A program made the translations under genes and the position numbers. The notes beneath the pieces were generated by a model. It saw only the letters and a list, made by a program, of their open reading frames with translations, searched no databases and had not been told where the DNA came from. A stretch of DNA of 64,000 nucleotides from Parvibaculum sedimenti (GTDB lineage Bacteria > Pseudomonadota > Alphaproteobacteria > Parvibaculales > Parvibaculaceae). This document shows positions 55,078 to 63,982 of the stretch, one piece after another. The first letter of the stretch is position 1; the number at the start of each line of letters is the position of its first letter. The stretch spans positions 186,001-250,000 of the forward strand of contig NZ_WESC01000003.1 in the NCBI RefSeq assembly GCF_009184905.1. Direction: 5' to 3'.

Positions 55078-55466
55078 TGGCCGAACTCTCCTACGTCAAT
55101 ATCTTCGCGAAGGACATCATTGCCCTTTCGAACTTCTACATGGACGTTTTCGGCTTCACCGAGATCGAAGCGATCCGTTCGCCGATCTTCCGCGGCGTCG
55201 CGACTGGCAAGAGCGCCATCGGCTTCAATGCGCTCGACGCCTATGAGCTGCTGAAGCTCAGCGACTATGCGGATACGAAAGGCATCAAGTTCCTTCTGAA
55301 TATCGACGTCGATACGCCGGAAGAAGTTGACCGCATGGTTCCGGTCGCTCTCTCCAAAGGCGCGACGCTGATCAAGGAACCCTACAAGACCTACTACAAC
55401 TGGTATCAGGCGGTGCTGCTTGATCCCGAAGGCAACGTGTTCCGCATCAACAAGATGCTGGAATAA
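55077..55466 (+). CDS. VOC-family (glyoxalase/dioxygenase superfamily) protein
   Basis: A 129-residue VOC-fold protein. ATG 55077 shares a base with the oxygenase stop (TGATG), so it is translationally coupled; GTG at 55074 is the alternative. It has the Y-V-N-I-F-A-K-D start and the L-L-D-P-E-G-N-V-F-R-I end of the family. The usual N-terminal metal histidine is absent (N in its place), while a C-terminal acidic residue remains, so metal binding is uncertain. It probably acts on, or binds, the product of the oxygenase. Confidence 0.83.
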   Translation: MAELSYVNIFAKDIIALSNFYMDVFGFTEIEAIRSPIFRGVATGKSAIGFNALDAYELLKLSDYADTKGIKFLLNIDVDTPEEVDRMVPVALSKGATLIKEPYKTYYNWYQAVLLDPEGNVFRINKMLE

Positions 55467-55564
55467 CGCGCCCGACAAAATCCGAAACCTACGCCTGGGT
55501 CCGACAATGGGGGGCGTAGCCGCTAAGAGACCTGATGTCGTTCCCATAGAAAGAGGGTTATTCG

Positions 55565-56662
55565 ATGAGATCAAACTGGTGGCTGAAGATCGCGGCGGTG
55601 GCAACCGTTGCGGTCGGCATGATGAGCGGTTCCGCCTTCGCGGATGACGCCGGCTTTTCGCTGAAGGCCAAGCCGAAAATCGCAATCATCATGTATGGCG
55701 CGAAGAACGACGGCGGCTGGACACAGGCCTTTGAAGAAGCGCGCGAGCGCATGGAAAAAGACCTGGGCATGAAGATCGCCTATGTCGAAAATGTCGACGA
55801 GAACGCGGCAAAGATCACGCCTCCCGTCGAGAAGTTCATCAAGAAGGGCTATAATATCATTATTGGAACGGCCTTCGGCTATTCCGACACGTTCCTCGCC
55901 CTGTCGAAAAAATATCCGGACGTCGCCTTCCTGAATGGCTCTGGCACGACCAACGGCCCGAACCTTCAGGCCTTCTACGGCCGCACCTATGAGAGCCAGT
56001 ATCTCTGCGGCATGGTTGCCGGTGCGATGTCGAAGACCGGCAAGCTCGGCTTCGTCGGAGCCAACCCCTATGGCGTCGTGAACTGGACGGTGAACGGCTT
56101 CGAAATGGGTGCCAAGCTCTCGAACCCGAAGGCCACGACGACCGCGATCTTCATCGGCACCTGGGCCGACCCGGTCAAGGAACGCGCGGCGGCCGAAGCG
56201 CTTATCGACGGCGGCGCCGATGTGATCGGCCAGCATGTCGACACGCCCACCCCTCAGATCGTCGCACAGGAGCGCGGCGTCTACGGCACGGGCCATCACC
56301 GCGACCTCAGCGAGTTCGCCCCCAAGGCGACGCTCTGCTCATCGGTCTGGTACTGGGACCGCTACCTGACACCTGAGATCAAGAAGATCATGGCGGGCGG
56401 CTGGAAGCCCAATCCCTATGGCGCCTTCCCGACCATCAAGGAAGGTCCGACCGACATCATCCTGAACAAGAATCTCGTTCCCGCCGATGTCGTGACGAAG
56501 GTCATGGCAGAACGTCAGGCGCTCATCGACGGCAAGGAAATCTATGCGGGTCCGATCGTCGACGTGAACGGCAAGGAGCAAGTGTCTGCGGGCAAGGTGC
56601 TGGACGATGCCGGCCTCTGGAAGATGGATTGGTACGTACCGGGCGTCATCACGCAGAAGTAA
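55565..56662 (+). CDS. BMP-family ABC substrate-binding protein (nucleoside type)
   Basis: A 365-residue protein with signal peptide (cleavage near A-F-A-D-D, residue about 27) and a PnrA/BMP domain: I-A-I-I-M-Y-G-A-K-N-D-G-G-W-T-Q and the G-T-A-F-G-Y and G-A-D-V-I-G-Q-H segments. BMP proteins bind purine or pyrimidine nucleosides. It is followed by a hairpin and then by its ATPase and two permeases. An AGAGGG ribosome site precedes ATG. Confidence 0.92.
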   Translation: MRSNWWLKIAAVATVAVGMMSGSAFADDAGFSLKAKPKIAIIMYGAKNDGGWTQAFEEARERMEKDLGMKIAYVENVDENAAKITPPVEKFIKKGYNIIIGTAFGYSDTFLALSKKYPDVAFLNGSGTTNGPNLQAFYGRTYESQYLCGMVAGAMSKTGKLGFVGANPYGVVNWTVNGFEMGAKLSNPKATTTAIFIGTWADPVKERAAAEALIDGGADVIGQHVDTPTPQIVAQERGVYGTGHHRDLSEFAPKATLCSSVWYWDRYLTPEIKKIMAGGWKPNPYGAFPTIKEGPTDIILNKNLVPADVVTKVMAERQALIDGKEIYAGPIVDVNGKEQVSAGKVLDDAGLWKMDWYVPGVITQK

Positions 56663-56673
56663 GCCACGCAGCC

Positions 56674-56702
56674 GGGACGCGAAGCCTCACGCTTCGCGTC
56701 CC
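56674..56702 (+). other. Intra-operon stem-loop between binding protein and ATPase
   Basis: GGGACGCGAAGC / GCTTCGCGTCCC forms a perfect 12-base-pair stem with a five-base loop, 12 bases after the binding-protein stop. No T-run follows. Such elements commonly protect the binding-protein mRNA and lower expression of the downstream ATPase and permease genes. Confidence 0.65.
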
Positions 56703-56728
56703 TGATCTCTGTAACCGAGGTTCTCTTC

Positions 56729-58234
56729 ATGACTCCAGCGCTCGACCTTGTCGATATCAGAAAGACCTTCGACGGTTTTGTTGCGCTGGACGATGCTCAT
56801 TTCTCTGCCTATGCAGGCGAGGTCCATGCGCTGCTCGGCGAAAACGGCGCCGGCAAATCCTCGCTGATGAACGTCGCTTGCGGCCTCTACACGCCTGACG
56901 CCGGACAAATGCTGATCGATGGCGCGGAGGTTTCGCTCGCCGGCCCCAGCGAGGCCAGCGCGCGCGGCATCGGTATGGTCCATCAGCATTTCAAACTGGT
57001 GAAGCCCTTCACGGTCGCCGAAAATATTCTTCTCGCAAACCCGCGCCGGAGCTTCGCCAAAGGCATCCGCGAAATCTCCGATGAAATCCGCCGGCGCTCC
57101 GATGCACTCGGCTTCAACATCGACCCCACGCGCCGCGTGGGTGAGCTTTCGGTAGCCGAGCAGCAGCGCACCGAAATCCTGAAGGTGCTCGTCGGCGGCG
57201 CGCGCATTCTCATTCTCGACGAGCCGACCGCCGTTCTGACCGATCAGGAAGCCGAGACGTTGCTGACGACGGTGCGCGGCATCGCAGCTCAGGGCGCGGC
57301 AATCATTCTCGTCACCCACAAACTCGCCGACGTAAAGAAATTCGCCGATCGCGTTACGGTTATGCGCGGCGGAAAGACTGTCGCGACAATCGATCCCTCT
57401 ACCAAAACGACGGACGAGCTGACCGAGCTTACCGTCGGCGCCAGCCTCCCCCTCCCTGCCCGCACGCCTGGCCATTTCGGGCGCCGCCGCATTGAGGTCA
57501 TCAATCTGCGTTGCACACGCGCCGACGGGCATATCGCGCTCGAAGATGCGAGCTTTTATGTCCGCGCGGGCGAGATCTACGGCATCGCCGGCGTCAGCGG
57601 AAATGGACAAAGCGAGCTCGCCGAAGCGTTGATGGGCGTTCGCACCCCGGAAAGCGGCTTGATCCAGATCGAGGATGCGGGCGAAGCCGTCTCCGCCGCG
57701 AGCCCGGCCAGAATGCGCGCCCTCGGTGCCGCCTTTATCCCCGCTGATCGCTACAGCTATGCACTTGCGGGCAGCCTCTCGATCACCGAGAACTTCGCCG
57801 TAGGCGGCGTCGGCACCGGTCGTTATGGCTCCTGGGCACATCTTCGTCAGAGCGCGATGAAAAAAGATGCGGAAGAGGCCATCGGCGCCTTCGACGTGCA
57901 GGGCGTTCGTACCCTGTCGCAGAAGGCTGCGCTCCTCTCCGGCGGCAATGCACAGAAGCTCGTCATCGCGCGCGAGTTCAGCCGCTCGCCCAATGTCATC
58001 GTGGCGCATAGTCCGAGCCGCGGCCTTGATGCCAGAGCAACCGCTGCCGTCCATTCGCGCCTGATGTCGGCGCGAGAAGCGGGTGCCGCAGTGATCCTGA
58101 TCAGCGAGGACCTCGATGAGGCGCTCGCCCTTTCCGACCGAATCGGTGTGATGACGCATGGACGTCTCGTCGCCGAATTCGATGCGCCGGCCGACCGGCA
58201 ACAAGTAGGACGCGCCATGGTGGGTCATGTCTGA
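56729..58234 (+). CDS. BMP-type ABC transporter ATPase (two ATPase domains)
   Basis: A 501-residue tandem ATPase. The first domain has L-G-E-N-G-A-G-K-S-S (Walker A), L-S-V-A-E-Q-Q-R and I-L-D-E-P-T. The second has the degenerate G-V-S-G-N-G-Q-S-E and L-S-G-G-N-A-Q-K, as usual in the NupA/RbsA-like nucleoside class. It powers the importer formed with the two downstream permeases and the BMP binding protein. It overlaps the first permease gene by 8 bases. Confidence 0.93.
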   Translation: MTPALDLVDIRKTFDGFVALDDAHFSAYAGEVHALLGENGAGKSSLMNVACGLYTPDAGQMLIDGAEVSLAGPSEASARGIGMVHQHFKLVKPFTVAENILLANPRRSFAKGIREISDEIRRRSDALGFNIDPTRRVGELSVAEQQRTEILKVLVGGARILILDEPTAVLTDQEAETLLTTVRGIAAQGAAIILVTHKLADVKKFADRVTVMRGGKTVATIDPSTKTTDELTELTVGASLPLPARTPGHFGRRRIEVINLRCTRADGHIALEDASFYVRAGEIYGIAGVSGNGQSELAEALMGVRTPESGLIQIEDAGEAVSAASPARMRALGAAFIPADRYSYALAGSLSITENFAVGGVGTGRYGSWAHLRQSAMKKDAEEAIGAFDVQGVRTLSQKAALLSGGNAQKLVIAREFSRSPNVIVAHSPSRGLDARATAAVHSRLMSAREAGAAVILISEDLDEALALSDRIGVMTHGRLVAEFDAPADRQQVGRAMVGHV

Positions 58235-59333
58235 GGACGCAATTTCGACAGTTCCAAATCCCGCCACGTCCAAGCGCCGCTTGCACGGAATACGCTTCAA
58301 TCTCGAAGTCCGTCGCGATATCTCGCCATGGTGGCAGGCGGCTTACCTCGCGGGCTTCATCGCGCTGGGCATTGGCATTTCGGCCATCATCCTCATCTGG
58401 GCGGGCGTTCCCGCCGGCGATCTGATCGACCAGTTCCTCGTCGAAACGCTCACCGACAGCGACAATCTGCGTTCCGTGCTGTTTCAGGGCGCGCCCTTCA
58501 TCCTTGTGGGCCTCAGCGCCTCTGTCGCCTTTCGCGCGCGCTTCTGGAATCTCGGACTCGAAGGCCAGATGATCTGGGGCGGCATTGGCGCCACATTCAT
58601 CTCGATCCACCACATCGGCCCGGAAGCGCTTCGCTTGCCAATCATGATCTTTGCCGCCGCTGCCTGCGCTATGGCCTGGGTGGCCATCGCGGGCCAGCTC
58701 AAGCTCAAGCTCGCGGTCAATGAGATCATCTCGACGCTACTCATGAACTATGTCGCGTTGAATTTTCTCTATCACCTTCTCTACGGACCGTGGCGCGATG
58801 CGACGGACGGCTTTCCCCATTCGCCGAAATATGCGGATTTCGAACGCCTGCCGGATTTCTTCAGCTTTAGCGGTGCGCTGCCGCTTGCCCTCATCACCGC
58901 GCTCGGCGTCTGGTGGCTCGTCAGCTTCACTCGCTTCGGCTTCTACATGAAGTTCGTGCAGGCCAGCGACAAGGTGGCAGGCGCGGTTGGTATTCCCGTC
59001 GCCCGCATCACGCTTGTATCCGTTCTGCTTTCTGGCGCTCTCGCGGGTATTGCGGGCTTCGTCGTTGCTTCGGGACAGGAAGGCCGCCTGATTCAGAACT
59101 TCTCGGACGGCTATCTCTTCTCGGGCATCCTCATTGCCTTCCTGTCGCGCAACAATCCCATCGTCGCCGTGATCGTGGCGATGCTCGTCTCCATGCTCTT
59201 CATCTCCGGCCAGAGCCTTCAGGTTTTCTACCAGATCCCCTTCGCCATGGTTCAGCTCGTGCAGGCAATCATCGTCATATGCGTCGCCGCGTCGGAGTTT
59301 CTGATCCGTCACCGCATTCACATCGTTCGTTGA
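58227..59333 (+). CDS. BMP-type ABC transporter permease (NupB/YufP-like)
   Basis: A 368-residue permease of the BPD_transp_2 class with about ten hydrophobic segments. F-R-A-R-F-W-N-L-G-L-E-G-Q-M-I-W-G-G is the characteristic conserved region. The N-terminal 60 residues include a cytoplasmic basic segment before the first helix. It overlaps the ATPase gene by 8 bases and precedes the second permease by 9 bases. Confidence 0.92.
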   Translation: MSEDAISTVPNPATSKRRLHGIRFNLEVRRDISPWWQAAYLAGFIALGIGISAIILIWAGVPAGDLIDQFLVETLTDSDNLRSVLFQGAPFILVGLSASVAFRARFWNLGLEGQMIWGGIGATFISIHHIGPEALRLPIMIFAAAACAMAWVAIAGQLKLKLAVNEIISTLLMNYVALNFLYHLLYGPWRDATDGFPHSPKYADFERLPDFFSFSGALPLALITALGVWWLVSFTRFGFYMKFVQASDKVAGAVGIPVARITLVSVLLSGALAGIAGFVVASGQEGRLIQNFSDGYLFSGILIAFLSRNNPIVAVIVAMLVSMLFISGQSLQVFYQIPFAMVQLVQAIIVICVAASEFLIRHRIHIVR

Positions 59334-59342
59334 GGGCCTGAG

Positions 59343-60281
59343 GTGAACGAACTCTTCATCAACTGGATTGCGAATACGCCGGGCTACGCCGCCCCCTACG
59401 CGCTGGCGGCACTGGGCCTCATCCTCTGTGAGCGGGCGGGCGTTCTCAATCTCACGGCCGAGGGCATCATGCTCGTCGGCGCACTTTCGGGCGTCGGCGC
59501 CACACTGACCATGGGCGGCTATCCGCAGCTCGCGATCATCATCGCAATGATCATGGCCTCTTTAGTCTCCACGCTCTTTGCAACCATGACTGTTCTCCTG
59601 CGCGTCAATCAGGTGATTGCTGGTCTCGCCATGGTCTTCTTTTGTCAGGGGCTGACGGCGCTTCTCGGCAACCTCTTCGAATGGAAAAACCAGCCCATCA
59701 CCGGCATCGGGCGAATAGACGTCTGGCCGCTTTCTGAAATTCCCGTGATCGGCCACATCTTCTTCAGTCAGGACCTGATCGTCTTCCTTATCATCCCGAT
59801 CTTCTACCTCGTTAACCGGGTGCTGACGCGCAGCATGGTGGGCCTGCGCCTGCGCGCCGTTGGCGAAAGTCCGGAAGCGTCGGACGCCGCGGGCATCAAC
59901 GTCACCGCCTATCGTTTCCTGACTGTGATGGCTGGTTCCGCGCTGGTCGGCCTTGCGGGCGCCTATATTTCGGTCGCCAGCACGAAAATCTGGGTCGACG
60001 GAGTGACGGCGGGCCGCGGCTGGATCGCGCTCGCTCTCGTCATCTTCGCGCGCTGGCGCCCCTGGCGTGCGCTTCTCGGCGCGCTTCTCTTCGGCGCCAT
60101 CGAAAGCGCCATGCCGCGCATCGCGGCAGCGGGCATCAAGGTGCCGCAATATTTCATGCTCATGCTCCCCTATGTCGTGACGCTCGGCGTGATGATCTGG
60201 GTCGCATGGTCGAAGCGCGGCGGCGCCACTGACGAGCCGGGCGCTCTCGGCCAACCGCACGTGCGCGAAGAACGCCGCTAA
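59343..60281 (+). CDS. BMP-type ABC transporter permease (NupC/YufQ-like)
   Basis: A 312-residue permease of the BPD_transp_2 class, shorter than its partner, with the L-C-E-R-A-G-V-L-N-L-T-A-E-G-I-M conserved segment and about nine helices. The start is GTG at 59343 with a TGAGG ribosome-site-like sequence just before it. It forms a heterodimer with the preceding permease. Two cysteine hydrolase genes follow on the same strand, suggesting that the imported compound or its products are hydrolysed by them. Confidence 0.92.
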   Translation: MNELFINWIANTPGYAAPYALAALGLILCERAGVLNLTAEGIMLVGALSGVGATLTMGGYPQLAIIIAMIMASLVSTLFATMTVLLRVNQVIAGLAMVFFCQGLTALLGNLFEWKNQPITGIGRIDVWPLSEIPVIGHIFFSQDLIVFLIIPIFYLVNRVLTRSMVGLRLRAVGESPEASDAAGINVTAYRFLTVMAGSALVGLAGAYISVASTKIWVDGVTAGRGWIALALVIFARWRPWRALLGALLFGAIESAMPRIAAAGIKVPQYFMLMLPYVVTLGVMIWVAWSKRGGATDEPGALGQPHVREERR

Positions 60282-60303
60282 GTCTCACGCGAAGGAAATC
60301 GAT

Positions 60304-60975
60304 ATGCAGGCCTATGTCTATGGCTCGAAGCGCGAGTTGCCGGAAGGCTTCGAAGATTATGTCAGCCGAAAGAATACGGCCGTCATATCGATCGACATGC
60401 ATGAGGGTCATCTGGCGGATACGCCCGACTGTCCCTGCCCTACACCACGCGCCCGCGATATCGTGGAGCCCCTCAACAAGTTTCACCGCGCCGCCCGCGC
60501 ACTCGGCGTTCCGATCATCCACATCCGCAGTGTACTCCGCAAAGGCGGCGTCGATGACATAAATGGAATCCCATCCGCGTGGCGCCGCACCTTCCCGCTA
60601 TATGTGGGCGACATCCCCAATGCCGATGAACATGCGATTGAGGGTACGCGCTGGACGAACTTCGTCACCGAAGTCGCGGAAGGCGACCTCATCGTCGAGA
60701 CCAAGAAGCGTCTCTCGGCCTTCTATCCAACCGATCTCGATTTCCTGCTCCGCAACATGCGCATCGAAACCGTGATCTTCGATGGCGGCTTCACGGATTG
60801 CTGCGTCCTCAACTCCTCATTCGATGCGAGCAACCACAATTATCGCGTCGTCGTACTTCGCGATCTCGTTCGTGGCACCAATGACGAGATGGAGGATGCG
60901 GCTCTCAAGATCGTTTCGCTCCATCTCGGCCTGGTGATGGACAGCGCCGATCTCCTCGCCGCCTGGAGGACCTGA
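60304..60975 (+). CDS. Isochorismatase-family cysteine hydrolase
   Basis: A 223-residue cysteine hydrolase. D31 (I-S-I-D-M-H), K134 (V-E-T-K-K-R) and C167 (F-T-D-C-C-V) give the Asp-Lys-Cys triad. The neighbouring C166 is unusual but should not hinder catalysis. The family hydrolyses carbamoyl or amide groups, as in N-carbamoylsarcosine, ureidoacrylate, nicotinamide and biuret. It lies 22 bases after the second permease and 64 bases before the biuret hydrolase-like gene. The substrate is unknown; ureidoacrylate or a carbamoyl compound is plausible. Confidence 0.86.
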   Translation: MQAYVYGSKRELPEGFEDYVSRKNTAVISIDMHEGHLADTPDCPCPTPRARDIVEPLNKFHRAARALGVPIIHIRSVLRKGGVDDINGIPSAWRRTFPLYVGDIPNADEHAIEGTRWTNFVTEVAEGDLIVETKKRLSAFYPTDLDFLLRNMRIETVIFDGGFTDCCVLNSSFDASNHNYRVVVLRDLVRGTNDEMEDAALKIVSLHLGLVMDSADLLAAWRT

Positions 60976-60995
60976 GAGCGTCACTCTGTTTTGCA

Positions 60996-61017
60996 CCAAT
61001 CTTGCATACAAGATTGG
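60996..61017. promoter_or_regulatory. Palindromic operator upstream of the biuret hydrolase-like gene
   Basis: CCAATCTTG-CATA-CAAGATTGG is a perfect inverted repeat with 9-base arms. Its core TTGCATACAA is of the kind bound by FCD-type GntR regulators. It lies 22 bases upstream of the start codon, in a position for repression. The gene for a GntR regulator of that class ends at 61704, immediately downstream. No T-run follows, so it is not a normal terminator. Confidence 0.7.
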
Positions 61018-61039
61018 AACGACAGCACCGGAGTCCCGC

Positions 61040-61723
61040 ATGCCCAAGACTTTTGCGAAAGCCGATCCCTATCCCTGGCCTTTTGACGGCAATCTGACGC
61101 CTCAAAATACGGCACTCATCATCATCGACATGCAGACCGATTTCTGCGGCGATGGTGGCTATGTCGACAAGATGGGGTACGACCTCGGCCTCACGCGCGC
61201 GCCGATCAAGCCGATCTCCCGCATTCTCGCCGCCATGCGAACCAAGGGCTACCACATCATCCATACGCGCGAGGGGCATAAGCCTGACCTTTCCGACCTC
61301 CCCGCGAACAAGCAATGGCGTTCGCGCCAGATCGGTGCCGGCATTGGCGACGCAGGCCCCTGTGGGCGCATATTGGTGCGCGGCGAACCGGGCTGGGAAA
61401 TCATTCCCGAACTCAGCCCCCTTCCCGGAGAGCCGATCATCGACAAGCCGGGCAAGGGCTCTTTCTGCGCGACAGATCTCGAGCTCATCCTGCGCATTCG
61501 CGGCATCACCAACATCGTGCTGACCGGCATCACGACTGATGTCTGCGTTCACACCACGATGCGCGAAGCGAACGATCGCGGATTCGAATGCGTGATCCTC
61601 GAAGATTGTTGCGGCGCAACTGATCGCTCCAACCACGAACACGCCATCAAGATGGTAAAAATGCAGGGCGGCGTCTTCGGCTCGGTCTCGACCGCCGACG
61701 ACCTTATCGCGGTTCTGCCCTGA
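61040..61723 (+). CDS. biuH: Biuret amidohydrolase-like cysteine hydrolase
   Basis: A 227-residue isochorismatase-fold enzyme with triad D30, K136 and C169. These are each offset by exactly six from the D36, K142 and C175 that I recall for Rhizobium BiuH, and the A-D-P-Y-P-W-P, T-R-E-G-H-x-P-D-L and D-K-P-G-K-G-S-F segments agree with it. BiuH converts biuret to allophanate and ammonia in cyanuric acid breakdown. No cyanuric acid hydrolase, barbiturase or allophanate hydrolase is in the window. The 3' end overlaps the convergent GntR gene by 20 bases. A 22-base palindrome stands at its promoter. Confidence 0.83.
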   Translation: MPKTFAKADPYPWPFDGNLTPQNTALIIIDMQTDFCGDGGYVDKMGYDLGLTRAPIKPISRILAAMRTKGYHIIHTREGHKPDLSDLPANKQWRSRQIGAGIGDAGPCGRILVRGEPGWEIIPELSPLPGEPIIDKPGKGSFCATDLELILRIRGITNIVLTGITTDVCVHTTMREANDRGFECVILEDCCGATDRSNHEHAIKMVKMQGGVFGSVSTADDLIAVLP

Positions 61724-62420
61724 GTTTCACGTCGCCGGCTCCGCGCCCGGCCTGGGCGCGGGCCTCATGCAGCATGTGCAGCGTGATCTTGCGCACTTCC
61801 ATTCTGCTCTCGGTGATATGCGCCCGCAGCAGGATCTGCGCCTCTGTCACCTTGCGCCGCGTAATCAATCTCAACACCTTGGCATGCTCTTCATAGGTCA
61901 CATCGACGCGGCGCGCGTTGAGGAAGTCGAGACGCCTTATGATGCGGATTTTCTCCGTGATATCGCCGTGAATGCGCGCCATCTCAGTATTGCCCGCCGC
62001 CTTCACCAACGTGGTGTGAAACGCCTCGTCCAGAGCCGCTACCTTGCGTGCATCCTGTTCTCGCTCCGATGACGGAACCAGCCATTTCTCCTTGAGTTCT
62101 TTCAGGATGTCGGGCTCGTCCAGCTGGCAGATGCGCTCGACAGCTGCGCATTCTATGATGATGCGCAAATCATAGAGCTCATCGAAACGCACGAAGTCGA
62201 AGGGCCGGATATGCCATCCGCTTCGGAACTCGACCTCTACATAGCCTTCATGGCGGAGCCGATAGAGCGCATCCCGTACCGGCGTCCGCGAGACGCCATA
62301 GCGCTCGGCCAATTCGGTCTCGGTGAACCGGTCTCCAGGCAAGAGTCGAAAATCAAAGATGTCGGCCTTGATCTGGAGATAAACCGTTTCCGCCGCTTGA
62401 TTGGCCTTTTTGGTAAGCAT
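61704..62420 (-). CDS. GntR-family transcriptional regulator (FCD/FadR subfamily)
   Basis: A 238-residue regulator with an N-terminal winged helix (about residues 10-75, [16 protein letters not shown]) and an FCD effector domain in which D/H residues (D-E-A-F-H and H-A-K-V-L) bind metal and ligand. It follows the BMP-type ATPase gene by 20 bases on the minus strand. The palindrome at 60996-61017 is its probable site, so it may control both the hydrolase genes and its own operon. The ligand is unknown. Confidence 0.9.
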   Translation of the reverse strand: MLTKKANQAAETVYLQIKADIFDFRLLPGDRFTETELAERYGVSRTPVRDALYRLRHEGYVEVEFRSGWHIRPFDFVRFDELYDLRIIIECAAVERICQLDEPDILKELKEKWLVPSSEREQDARKVAALDEAFHTTLVKAAGNTEMARIHGDITEKIRIIRRLDFLNARRVDVTYEEHAKVLRLITRRKVTEAQILLRAHITESRMEVRKITLHMLHEARAQAGRGAGDVKLRAEPR

Positions 62421-62440
62421 GATACTCTCTTAGACGCGGC

Positions 62441-63982
62441 CTAGTGGCCGGCCATACTACGTCCTATATTCGTGCGATCCGCTTGCGCGATCGGCGTCTC
62501 ATAGACAATCTTGCCATCGAACATGACGAGGATACGATCCGAGAGCTCAAGCAATTCGTCAAGGTCTTCGCTGACGAGCAGCACCGCCGCACCGCGATTT
62601 CGCGCTTCCACGATCTGTCCGTGAATATCGGCCACAGCGGCAAAATCCAGACCAAACACCGGATTTGCGGCGATCAACACATCGACATCGCCGCCGAGCT
62701 CGCGCGCCAGCACCGCGCGCTGCACGTTGCCGCCGGAAAGGGTCGCGATTGCCGCATCTGGCGATGAGGTCTTCACGCGATAGCGCTCGATAAGCCCGCG
62801 CGCCTCCGCCCTCATCCGCGACTTGCTGAGCCAGACACCTTTCGAGAAAGGCGGCTGGTCGAAGTTGCGAAAAGCCATGTTCTCGGCAACGCTCATGCGT
62901 CCGACGCAGGCATTGTGCAACGGCTCTTCGGGAAGAAGCGCAAGCTTGTGACGCAACATTTCCGTCCGCGTCGCGTGATAGGCGTCGCCCCGCACCATGA
63001 TGGCGCCACCCGTCGGCGGCCTCTGGCCCGCCAGAACCTCCACGAGCTCGCTCTGCCCATTGCCGGAGACGCCCGCTATGCCGACAATCTCGCCGGCGGC
63101 AACGTCGAGATCGACGCCGTTGACGGCGGCATCGCCATTTTCGTCATCCGCCGTCAGGCCGCGCACCTGAAGGCAAATCGCCCCCGGCGCTTGCTCGGTG
63201 CGCGCCGCAGCCGGCGCAATTTCACGCTCGCCGATCATCATCCTCGCCATCGCGTCGACGGTGAGGTCGGCCACCTTGCCACCGCCGACATATTGTCCAC
63301 GGCGCAGCACGGAAACCTCGTCGGCATAGGCGAGAACTTCGCGAAATTTGTGCGTGATGATGAGAACGGTGATATCGCCCGCGTGAGCCATGCCGCGAAC
63401 GAGGCCCAGAATTTCGTCCGCCTCCTGCGGCGTCAGTACAGAGGTCGGTTCATCGAGAATAAGAAGCCGCACATTGAGATAGAGCTGCTTGAGGATTTCC
63501 GCCTTCTGCTTCTCGCCCGCTGCGAGACTCGCCACCGGCAGATCCAGCGGCACCGAAAAGGGCATGCTATTCACAAAATTCGATAGATCCGCGCGCTCCT
63601 TCTTCCAGTCGATCAGGGCAGGCACATGCGAGCGCCCCATGACGAGGTTCTCAAGCACTGTCATCGAAGGAACGAGCGTGAAATGCTGATAGACCATCCC
63701 GATACCGAGCATGTGTGCCTGGCGTGGATTGTCTGTTTCGACCTCCTTGTCATTGACCATCACAGCACCTGTGTCCGGCGTGTAGAAGCCCATGATGCAT
63801 TTGACGAGCGTGGACTTGCCCGCACCGTTCTCGCCAAGCAGGGCGTGAACGGAACCGGCCTCAACCCGCATCGATACGCCGGCCAACGCTGCAATGCCGC
63901 CGAATCTCTTGCCCATGTCGACGACTTCGAGCTTCACCGCCTTTTGCGGTGGAACAGGCTCATGCATCAGCGAACTCGTCAT
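62441..63982 (-). CDS. Second BMP-type ABC transporter ATPase
   Basis: A 513-residue tandem ATPase in the same class as the one at 56729-58234. The first domain has G-E-N-G-A-G-K-S-T and I-L-D-E-P-T, but the signature is L-A-A-G-E-K-Q-K instead of LSxGxxQR. The second domain is degenerate at Walker A (G-V-S-G-N-G-Q-S-E), as is normal. The ATG at 63982 has GGAG eight bases upstream. It is followed by the GntR gene 20 bases on. Its permease and binding-protein genes are not in the window; they may lie beyond the right edge, or it may share the plus-strand permeases. Confidence 0.9.
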   Translation of the reverse strand: MTSSLMHEPVPPQKAVKLEVVDMGKRFGGIAALAGVSMRVEAGSVHALLGENGAGKSTLVKCIMGFYTPDTGAVMVNDKEVETDNPRQAHMLGIGMVYQHFTLVPSMTVLENLVMGRSHVPALIDWKKERADLSNFVNSMPFSVPLDLPVASLAAGEKQKAEILKQLYLNVRLLILDEPTSVLTPQEADEILGLVRGMAHAGDITVLIITHKFREVLAYADEVSVLRRGQYVGGGKVADLTVDAMARMMIGEREIAPAAARTEQAPGAICLQVRGLTADDENGDAAVNGVDLDVAAGEIVGIAGVSGNGQSELVEVLAGQRPPTGGAIMVRGDAYHATRTEMLRHKLALLPEEPLHNACVGRMSVAENMAFRNFDQPPFSKGVWLSKSRMRAEARGLIERYRVKTSSPDAAIATLSGGNVQRAVLARELGGDVDVLIAANPVFGLDFAAVADIHGQIVEARNRGAAVLLVSEDLDELLELSDRILVMFDGKIVYETPIAQADRTNIGRSMAGH

